Of a DNA stretch of 11,237 bases, positions 6,093 to 11,237 are shown piece after piece (positions within the stretch are counted from its first letter, which is position 1; each line of letters begins with the position of its first letter). This DNA comes from an uncultured Clostridium sp. (lineage in GTDB: Bacteria; Bacillota; Clostridia; TANB77; CAG-508). Location: NCBI GenBank assembly GCA_900556455.1, contig USOV01000027.1, positions 1-11,237 on the forward strand, written 5' to 3'. A program made the position numbers and the translations under genes. The notes beneath the pieces were generated by a model that was not told the DNA's origin, made no database searches, and worked only from the letters and a program-made list of their open reading frames with translations.

Positions 6093-6950
6093 TTATAAAA
6101 TATCAAAACACATTAATTTTTCGCCATTTTCTAAAGTTTTTATATATTTTGCACCAAACTTCTCATAGTAATTATTTAAGGTTGTTTTTAAATACAGTCT
6201 CTTAAATCCTCTATTTTTAGCTTCACTTAATATCGTATCGTTTAATATTTTAGAATACCCCATTTGACAATATTCTTCTTTCACAAACATAGTCGCATAC
6301 AAAGGTGTTAATTCTGGCATTTCCGGACAATCATGTGGAAAAATCGATATAAATCCAATCAATTCATTTTTAAATATAAGTAACAATTTGCAATAATCTC
6401 TCAATGGCAAATTCTGCTTAATCTTTTCTACTTTTTTACTAACCTTATCTTGAAATTCTTTGGCTGTTAATTCACCTTTTCCCCATTCTTTTTGTGTGAG
6501 AATCGCAACTTCTTCAAGAAATTCTGGACGATTTTTGATGTCGCAAATTTCAAAATTTTTGAGTAAGAAATTGTTAATGTTTTTTATATCTTTTTGATCT
6601 TTTTGTAAATTTCTCTTTTTCTTATCTCTAAGAATGATTCCTAATTTTTGCACAGGATAACCATCGACAATATCGTATTCAAATTTGTATTTCGAATCAC
6701 TCTTATCATTTACAACAACTTCAACATCTTCTGCAATCTTATAAAAGCCATACTCGTTTTTGTCTGTATCATCAAATTGATATTTTTCTTTTAATGTGCT
6801 TTCAAACAATTCTTTAGAAACACATAAATCTATATCGTTTGCTTCTTCTCGGAGCCCATATAAAAGAAGTGAGCCACTTGACAAAATATAATATTCTCCA
6901 ACAGGTAGCTCAAGTGAATTTAATCTTTGAATAAAATATGATTTGTCCAT
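6093..6950 (-). CDS. Nucleotidyltransferase-like domain fused to a GNAT acetyltransferase
   Basis: The 285-residue protein has two parts. Residues 1 to about 128 look like a small nucleotidyltransferase fold: GS at 26-27 followed by R34 and the NDIDL metal motif (Asp39 and Asp41), a possible third carboxylate in the strand EVVV (Glu77), and the typical later RDKKKRNLQKDQKDI helix. Residues about 135-285 look like a GNAT N-acetyltransferase: a central strand with LIGFISIFP (197-205), the acetyl-CoA loop variant CQMGYSK (228-234) in place of the usual Q/RxxGxG/A, and the C-terminal NNYYEKFGAKYI (259-270). The substrate is unknown; resistance or tRNA/metabolite modification are both possible. 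GGAGG lies 10 bases before the ATG. The GNAT part is secure, the nucleotidyltransferase part fairly so, its activity unproven. Confidence 0.78.
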   Translation of the reverse strand: MDKSYFIQRLNSLELPVGEYYILSSGSLLLYGLREEANDIDLCVSKELFESTLKEKYQFDDTDKNEYGFYKIAEDVEVVVNDKSDSKYKFEYDIVDGYPVQKLGIILRDKKKRNLQKDQKDIKNINNFLLKNFEICDIKNRPEFLEEVAILTQKEWGKGELTAKEFQDKVSKKVEKIKQNLPLRDYCKLLLIFKNELIGFISIFPHDCPEMPELTPLYATMFVKEEYCQMGYSKILNDTILSEAKNRGFKRLYLKTTLNNYYEKFGAKYIKTLENGEKLMCFDIL

Positions 6951-7009
6951 AATTTATTTTCCTCCAATTATTACTTTATTTGCTAATTATATCTGTAACA
7001 GTCACATTA

Positions 7010-7546
7010 CTATTTCATATATTTCTCTATCAGCTCATTTAACTTTTTGGCATTTTCACTAGTATTTTCTTTATTCCAATCGCCAGTTTCTTTCAAAAGT
7101 GTCTTTTCATTTTTATCATAATTCCATATAGAAATTACATTAGCTCCCATGTCATTTCCACCAGATACAGCTTCAGTATAATTGTTATCTATTGTCTTAG
7201 CATACTCTTTCATAGTTTTTAAATCTTTATCATTAACTCTACCAACAAATTTCGTATCACCACTTAATATATAATTATTTAAAGTTTCTAAGTCTGTAGA
7301 AGCACTTACATATGCTGCCCTATCTGACTTTGAAAAAGAATAAATATTTCCACTGTCGCAAATAACTTTTCCGTTATATTGAAAGCCACATGCGTAATTT
7401 ATGTATGAGCTTTCTAGAATTACATTTTCAATTAAAATGTCTGGCATTGAGATAAATTTATAAAAACAAATTATTATTAATGTTAACACAGCTATTATTC
7501 CTACTGAAAATCCACAAAATTTTTTCACGATATTTTTCATCTCCAT
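7010..7546 (-). CDS. Small membrane-anchored protein of unknown function
   Basis: I do not recognise this 178-residue protein. It has a basic N-terminus (KNIVKK), one strongly hydrophobic segment at about residues 11-29, and a hydrophilic remainder that should lie outside the membrane. The Cys at residue 27 follows III rather than a lipobox, so a lipoprotein is unlikely. The exposed domain mixes short strands and ends in a charged helix (ENAKKLNELIEKYMK). Two start codons, codons 1 and 3, are close together; neither has a clear ribosome site. A TATAAT directly upstream (minus strand, about 3 bases before the first ATG) could even make the transcript nearly leaderless, but no good -35 is visible. 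It is co-directional with the two genes downstream and separated from the next by about 60 bp. Confidence 0.7.
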   Translation of the reverse strand: MEMKNIVKKFCGFSVGIIAVLTLIIICFYKFISMPDILIENVILESSYINYACGFQYNGKVICDSGNIYSFSKSDRAAYVSASTDLETLNNYILSGDTKFVGRVNDKDLKTMKEYAKTIDNNYTEAVSGGNDMGANVISIWNYDKNEKTLLKETGDWNKENTSENAKKLNELIEKYMK

Positions 7547-7609
7547 ATATTATATTTGTTCTCAACAAACACTACATCTAGTATTTGCATACAACATTTT
7601 CTACTTCAC

Positions 7610-7629
7610 CAGACTTTCTTAAAAGTCTG
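7610..7629. other. Short perfect hairpin in an otherwise empty intergenic region
   Basis: CAGACTTT and AAAGTCTG form an 8-bp stem with the loop CTTA. It lies between the end of the decayed gene (7724) and the start of the membrane-anchored protein gene. There is no strong U-tract on either side, so it may be a weak terminator for the decayed gene or a 5' untranslated hairpin. The rest of 7547-7723 shows nothing recognisable. Confidence 0.4.
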
Positions 7630-7723
7630 TATATAATTGATAATAACATATTTTTGTAGATTTTGTATATGTATAGAAAATAATCAGATTAAAATTTTCA
7701 AATCATTATTTATATGTTGTATT

Positions 7724-8386
7724 TCATTTCTTGCTTTTCATTATTTCATAAAATATCAACTCTTCAAGTCTTTCTATATTTGAATATAAATCTGGTTTTC
7801 AAAAAAATTTTTAAATTTATTTGTGTTGTTTTTTAAAAAGCTAATAAAAAAAAAATTATAACAGCTATTATCAACCCCATAACAAGTTTGTTAATCAAAT
7901 TCATTTCATTACTTGCATCATTGATTCAATTCTGAAGCAGTGATAATACAATAGAGCTTACAAGCCCCCACTCCATATATTTTGTAGTCGCCTTTTCTTT
8001 CCAAATTTTTAATTCTGTTAATATTAAATTCAATTTATTAAAAGTATCAATCTTCTTCTTTTTGCCAAAATTGGTAATCCAATTTTTTGAAATGATTCTA
8101 TTTTACTACAAATTTTTTTCATTTTCTTAACATCAAAACCATCTCTAATACTATAATTAATTTCTAGTTTTTTAGACACATATCTTAAGAATATAATTTG
8201 TTCTATCATAAATATCAAAATTGTCAGTAAAAGAATTCCTGCTGCTATCAGCCAAGTATTATATCCATGAAAAGATAAATAAAAATATGTAATTAAACTT
8301 GTAATCGTCTATAATTTCCACGTAAAACTTGCTAATTTACTTTTTAAAGCACACTCTTTCTTATATTCTTCCAAAATTTCTTTCAT
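7724..8386 (-). pseudogene. Decayed membrane-protein gene, relative of the one at the right edge
   Basis: Translation begins well (AAGGAG, then ATG at 8386: MKEILEEYKKECALK) but meets an in-frame TAG at 8309-8311. The same frame then continues with two hydrophobic segments (TWLIAAGILLLTILIF) to about 8090. A one-base loss in an A6 run (8083-8088) shifts the frame; adding one A restores SFQKNWITNF and then NKLNLILTELK. Further TGA and TAA stops and another shift follow before the last piece RLEELIFYEIMKSKK, ending at TGA 7724-7726. The intact partial gene at 10711-11237 has the same order: KKWITNY, NKLNIILQEIK, RLEELILYKILKCKK. The product would have been a roughly 215-residue membrane protein with paired spans on either side of a charged loop. 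At least three stops and two frameshifts make it non-functional as a full protein. The intact 8030-8218 stretch is only a fragment of it. Confidence 0.8.
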
Positions 8387-8447
8387 TTTACTTTTTCTCC
8401 TTACTTCTATATTATTAAAAGCGTGTTTTCTATTTATTTAATATTTC

Positions 8448-8476
8448 TTTATATATTTAAGTACATATTTTGACAA
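8448..8476 (-). promoter_or_regulatory. Promoter for the decayed membrane-protein gene
   Basis: On the minus strand TTGTCA (8471-8476) and TATAAA (8448-8453), each one base from consensus, are exactly 17 bp apart. They lie about 60 bp before the ATG at 8386. The promoter looks intact although the gene is broken. Confidence 0.55.
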
Positions 8477-8798
8477 CTTAACGTAATAATATCGCATTTT
8501 ACATAATCTGTACGTTTTTTTGTAATATGTCATGATATCATAATTAGGATTAATGTTTTGTGTAGGAAGGTAGCTTTACCTTCGGGTTATGAGGGCTAGC
8601 CGACAGGTTTATGAACTTTAGTGATTTCAACGGTTTTGCTTGATTTATCAAGGAAAACTTGGGGAATAATTTTTCGAACATTTGTGTAATTTTTTGAACT
8701 TTTTTGAATATTTTTTCCCCATCTTTTCCCCATGGATTTTACACGTATGTTCGCAATAAAAATGGGAAACCTAAAAATTAATTTTGGAGGTTTTGATT
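8477..8798. other. Non-coding stretch upstream of tnpV
   Basis: No convincing gene is present. Visible structure: a 10-bp perfect palindrome ATGATATCAT (8532-8541); a hairpin GAAGGTA-GCTT-TACCTTC (8566-8583), closely followed by the palindrome GGCTAGCC (8594-8601); then T-rich DNA with TTTTTTGAA repeats (about 8691-8709) and a tandem pair of TTTTCCCCATC/G (8713-8734). From about 8560 it is less AT-rich than its surroundings. The pattern could be the end of a mobile element, a recombinase-binding region, or the leader of the tnpV transcript. I cannot assign it. Confidence 0.4.
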
Positions 8799-9155
8799 AT
8801 GAAAGAAATAACATATCGTAAAGAAGGAGATTATTTAATTCCTAATTTAGCAATAAAAGGAACAGAATCTGATTACCATATTGGATTATATGGACGTTTA
8901 AAATTAGAGTATATGAAGAAACATAGCCTAGGTTTATATAGCGATTTAATATTAAATGGTACATTACCAGAGTACCTAATTGAGATAGATAAAACTGCAA
9001 ATGAGAGAACAAAAATGATTATTAATGAACTTGCTAAGGAAGAAAAAGTTGATGAAAACTTGAAACAAAATAATCAATTAGAGTGGGTTAGATGTATGAA
9101 TAATATTAAAAATAGAGCTGAAGAAATTGTACTTAAAGAGTTAATTTATTGTTAA
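8799..9155 (+). CDS. tnpV: TnpV-family transposon-encoded protein
   Basis: This 118-residue protein matches the TnpV family, found in Tn4451-like and other clostridial mobilisable elements; its biochemical role is not known. Family features: the start MKEITYRKEGDYLIPNL, the middle YGRLKLEYMKKH, LPEYLIEIDKTANERTKMII, and the C-terminal EWVRCMNNIKNRAEEIVLKELIY. The ATG at 8799 is preferred over an in-frame TTG at 8784 because GGAGG lies 8 bases upstream. It seems full length. There is no transposase, resolvase or resistance gene next to it, so it is a remnant or a stand-alone passenger. The 98-residue gene follows on the same strand after 138 bp of structured DNA. Confidence 0.88.
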   Translation: MKEITYRKEGDYLIPNLAIKGTESDYHIGLYGRLKLEYMKKHSLGLYSDLILNGTLPEYLIEIDKTANERTKMIINELAKEEKVDENLKQNNQLEWVRCMNNIKNRAEEIVLKELIYC

Positions 9156-9165
9156 ATAAAATTTG

Positions 9166-9264
9166 AAAAAGGGTTAATTCTTGTCCTAGCAAGCACTGAA
9201 TTTGTTCACACGAGATTTTCGTATTTTCAAATTCTATGCAATGGGACAAGTCCCAATCCCTTTT
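9166..9264 (+). other. Long imperfect inverted repeat between tnpV and the next gene
   Basis: Matching arms close in steps around a central loop: AAAAGGG (ending 9173) with CCCTTTT (9258-9264), CTTGTCC (9180-9186) with GGACAAG (9244-9250), GAATTTG (9198-9204) with CAAATTC (9228-9234), and ACGA (9210-9213) with TCGT (9219-9222). As RNA it would form one hairpin of about 100 nt. A competing small palindrome, GGGAC-AA-GTCCC (9243-9254), overlaps the right arm. It could be a terminator or attenuator after tnpV, or a short non-autonomous mobile element. Confidence 0.55.
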
Positions 9265-9293
9265 ATAAAATATTAAATGTTAGGAGAATTATT

Positions 9294-9590
9294 ATGATTA
9301 ATTTTAGAGAAGTAAATGAAGATGATATATTAAAAGAATGGTATGATTGTATGGAGAGTACCTACTTATGTTATACAAATGAACAAGATAGAAAACATGA
9401 ATTTAAGTATGATCCTTTTAGAGAAAAAATATTAAAGAATGTTTCTAAACAAAATAAGAAATATGTAGAAAAGCAACTCGATTTAATCTATGATGATTTT
9501 ATGAATTATTTAATTTATATGAATGAGAAATATTATAGAAACGGTTTTGTAGATGGCTCTCAACTTGTTATGGGATGTTTTGAAAAATAA
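9294..9590 (+). CDS. Small acidic helical protein of unknown function
   Basis: A 98-residue protein with no transmembrane segment, probably all helical. Its C-terminus, KYYRNGFVDGSQLVMGCF, is reminiscent of small clostridial proteins of the DUF6809 type, which often accompany mobile elements and end in a similar GF.DG..L.. helix; this resemblance is from memory and weak. AGGAG lies 7 bases before the ATG. It is co-directional with tnpV and followed by a strong terminator at 9624-9658, so the two genes may form one unit. Confidence 0.65.
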   Translation: MINFREVNEDDILKEWYDCMESTYLCYTNEQDRKHEFKYDPFREKILKNVSKQNKKYVEKQLDLIYDDFMNYLIYMNEKYYRNGFVDGSQLVMGCFEK

Positions 9591-9623
9591 AAACTTTAAT
9601 ACTATTTTTATACACAATAAAAC

Positions 9624-9658
9624 AGGAAGTATAAGATTTCCAAATCTTATTACTTCCT
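9624..9658. terminator. Bidirectional terminator between convergent genes
   Basis: AGGAAGT-ATAAGATT pairs with AATCTTAT-TACTTCCT around a 4-base loop, with one bulged base, giving a 15-bp stem. ATTTTTATT follows on + and A-rich DNA precedes. It ends the plus-strand tnpV unit and overlaps the stop codon (9650-9652) of the opposing zinc-ribbon gene. Confidence 0.8.
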
Positions 9659-10060
9659 ATTTTTATTATATCTTCCCTTTTTATATTCATTACCTTCTTT
9701 ATGGCAATTGTAAAATAAAAATCTATCTAAATTAATTTCTTTATTACAAAATGGACAACTAATATACCATTGCTCCAAAAAATGATTATTTTTATTATCA
9801 ATTTTTTTAAAACATCTTGGACATAATAAAGACGTATTATCTAATATTTTTTTTATTTCTTTATTATTTTTTGAATTATTAAACATTAAAAATCTATTTG
9901 TAATTATGGAATTATTAACTGTATATTCTATTTCATTTATAAGTCCAATTTTTTGTAATATTTTTAATGTTAATTTAACTACATAAGTTTGAACTGTTGG
10001 CATAACATGATAAAAATATGTTATAAATTCTTTTATATTATCTTCATCATTAAATACCAT
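9650..10060 (-). CDS. Zinc-ribbon protein, probably the C-terminal part of a split gene
   Basis: I do not recognise the family. The 136-residue reading has a helical N-terminal half (VQTYVVKLTLKILQKIGLI, which resembles a winged-helix-like segment) and a zinc ribbon: CPRC at about 80-83 and CPFC at about 98-101, spaced by 14 residues. The ATG at 10060 has no good ribosome site. The same frame stays open upstream for about 35 codons (KIYGLEKIWNKTQHIITTC...) without any ATG, overlapping the end of the 188-residue gene. This suggests it is normally translated as the C-terminus of that gene, with a one-base change in the A6 run at 10129-10134 breaking the frame. If it is a separate gene, its start is weak. 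Confidence 0.6.
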   Translation of the reverse strand: MVFNDEDNIKEFITYFYHVMPTVQTYVVKLTLKILQKIGLINEIEYTVNNSIITNRFLMFNNSKNNKEIKKILDNTSLLCPRCFKKIDNKNNHFLEQWYISCPFCNKEINLDRFLFYNCHKEGNEYKKGRYNKNRK

Positions 10061-10118
10061 ATTTAGATTTCCATCTTCTGTTTTATAATGATGGCAAGTA
10101 GTAATTATATGTTGTGTT

Positions 10119-10685
10119 TTATTCCATATTTTTTCTAACCCGTATATCTTCTTTCTTTGAATACCTTATGTTATATAGGGTTTCAGCATATGATTTACTA
10201 AAAACATCTTTTGAAACTTCATATATTGTATTCTTTTTTGTTTCTTCATCTATTTTATCAATCGAGAATTCATCAATTGATTTATCTAGAAATTCATATA
10301 TAAATTCTACTCCCTTGTTTTCTAAAATTTCTAAAAAATACAAATTATCTTTTAACGGCTTTCTCAACAAAGAATATGCTATACTTGCTTTCATTTTTGA
10401 AGCTGCAATATTTGCTTCATATGTATAGTCTAAATAATCAGCCCATACAGAAAAAAACATATGCCTATAATATAAACTACTTATTTCTTCTTTATATCCG
10501 TGTAATCTCAAATATTCTATATCATGATTATTCAATAATTCTTCGTCACCTTGTTTTAGTTCCAATTTAATATTATGCCAATCTCTTCTGTTTGCTCTTT
10601 TTACTAAACTCAGCATTGTGTTATGACATAAAATAAGGTAATTATAACTTGTTAATTCATATCCATCAAGAAAAAAATGTTCCAT
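10119..10685 (-). CDS. Helical protein of unknown function, possibly N-terminal part of a split gene
   Basis: A 188-residue, mostly helical, soluble protein that I cannot assign. The segment SKMKASIAYSLLRKPLKDNLYFLEIL (about residues 97-122) resembles the 'LLR.l.E...L.yl' helix seen in some HEPN-like proteins, but a clear R-x4-6-H active site is not convincing. The start has AAGGAG 6-7 bases upstream and lies 25 bp after the membrane-protein gene, in the same operon. It ends at TAA 10119-10121, just after an A6 run (10129-10134). Removing one A there joins it in frame to the zinc-ribbon protein, giving about 344 residues in all. The stop may therefore be a recent mutation, an assembly error, or a site of slippage. 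Confidence 0.65.
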   Translation of the reverse strand: MEHFFLDGYELTSYNYLILCHNTMLSLVKRANRRDWHNIKLELKQGDEELLNNHDIEYLRLHGYKEEISSLYYRHMFFSVWADYLDYTYEANIAASKMKASIAYSLLRKPLKDNLYFLEILENKGVEFIYEFLDKSIDEFSIDKIDEETKKNTIYEVSKDVFSKSYAETLYNIRYSKKEDIRVRKNME

Positions 10686-10710
10686 ATTATTCTCCTTAAA
10701 ATAAAATGTT

Positions 10711-11237
10711 TTATTTTTTACATTTTAAAATCTTATACAAAATTAATTCTTCTAGTCTAGTTTTACTTGAAAAAGTTTCAAAAAAATTGAAATTTTCTTT
10801 ATCCTCTAAAAATGACTTTTTTATCCAACCTAAACTTATAGATATTATTAGAATTAAAGCAAATGCTATAGGTAACATACCCCAAAATCCAGTGTTATCA
10901 ACTATTTTTTGAATAGCAATTCCCCATATTGACAAAGACAAAGTTCCTATAATAATAGGATTTATGTACTTGATCGTAGTTCTATCTTTTTCAGCTTTTA
11001 TTTCTTGCAATATAATATTAAGCTTATTAATGCTATTCAATTTATTTCTATTACAATAGTTAGTAATCCACTTTTTTTGATATTCGTGAACTGCTTGAAA
11101 AAATGATTTTAAATGTTTAATACTATATATTTTTTTATAATTAAATTTGAATTCTATCTTTTTTGATGCTTCTATTATGAAAATAATTCCACTAATTATA
11201 AATAATAGTATTATTGCAAAAAAATAAATTAATACAG
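10711..11237 (-). CDS. Membrane protein of unknown function, 5' end outside the window
   Basis: The frame is open from the window edge (first full codon at 11233-11235) to TAA at 10711-10713, giving 174 visible residues. A TTG at 11038-11040 lies inside the gene and is not the start. There is one hydrophobic span at about 1-21, a charged loop of about 70 residues with KKWITNY and NKLNIILQEIKAEKD, and two further spans at about 92-108 and 120-138. The C-terminal tail is cytoplasm-like and ends RLEELILYKILKCKK. The decayed copy at 7724-8386 suggests that roughly 40 more residues, including another span, are missing at the N-terminus. It is the first visible gene of an operon with the helical/zinc-ribbon gene 25 bp downstream. 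The family is not recognised. Confidence 0.75.
   Translation of the reverse strand, partial: VLIYFFAIILLFIISGIIFIIEASKKIEFKFNYKKIYSIKHLKSFFQAVHEYQKKWITNYCNRNKLNSINKLNIILQEIKAEKDRTTIKYINPIIIGTLSLSIWGIAIQKIVDNTGFWGMLPIAFALILIISISLGWIKKSFLEDKENFNFFETFSSKTRLEELILYKILKCKK

Noticed and set aside
8030..8218. Stand-alone 62-residue gene on the minus strand
   Set aside because: It begins at TTG without a ribosome site and is only the middle fragment of the decayed membrane-protein gene.
8596..8733. 45-codon minus-strand reading from ATG at 8733
   Set aside because: No ribosome site, no recognisable product, and it runs through the repeated T/C tracts; it is more likely non-coding.
9553..9735. 60-codon plus-strand frame across the 9624-9658 terminator
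   Set aside because: It overlaps the end of the 98-residue gene and a strong terminator and is antisense to the zinc-ribbon gene; no ribosome site.
10114..10570. Plus-strand frames over the 188-residue gene
   Set aside because: They are antisense shadows in AT-rich DNA; the opposite strand has the ribosome site and operon context.

Overview
The window is a strongly AT-rich piece of bacterial DNA with AGGAGG-type ribosome binding sites. It carries a TnpV-type transposon gene and compact co-directional operons. Together these suggest a low-GC Bacillota, probably a clostridium-like gut or host-associated organism; no RNA or marker gene pins the species.

Positions 1-5563 hold the cas side of a type II-C CRISPR-Cas locus. 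The array (1-747, read on +) has eleven complete identical 36-bp repeats, one partial repeat at the window edge, and eleven spacers of exactly 30 bp. It runs towards, and converges with, a minus-strand operon cas9-cas1-cas2; a long bidirectional terminator at 793-843 separates them. No csn2 or cas4 is present, and the 1095-residue Cas9 closely resembles the Neisseria meningitidis II-C enzyme. The tracrRNA lies between 5499 and 5385 on the minus strand, just upstream of cas9. Its anti-repeat can pair with 33 of the 36 repeat bases (three as G-U), and a TTGACA-N17-TACTAT promoter precedes it. Every repeat ends in TGATATAAT, an extended -10 element. Each spacer could therefore be transcribed from its own repeat, as described for Neisseria, with the tracrRNA guiding repeat pairing and Cas9 loading. 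Cas1-Cas2 would add spacers. Cas2 ends in QLSLF, which reads as a canonical sliding-clamp-binding peptide.

Positions 5645-7546 hold three more minus-strand genes: an ASCH-domain protein, a nucleotidyltransferase-like/GNAT fusion protein, and a small membrane-anchored protein of unknown function. Nothing shows that they belong to the CRISPR system.

Positions 7547-9660 look like accessory DNA. A minus-strand gene (7724-8386) is broken by stop codons and frameshifts. It is a decayed relative of the membrane-protein gene at the right edge. A non-coding stretch with hairpins and short direct repeats follows, then a plus-strand pair: tnpV and a 98-residue unknown, with a large imperfect inverted repeat between them. 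A bidirectional terminator closes this unit at 9624-9658.

Positions 9650-11237 hold a minus-strand operon of unknown function: a multi-span membrane protein (its 5' end lies outside the window), a 188-residue helical protein and a 136-residue zinc-ribbon protein. The last two may be one gene of about 344 codons split by a one-base change in an A6 run. This operon and its decayed copy are the least explained part of the window.
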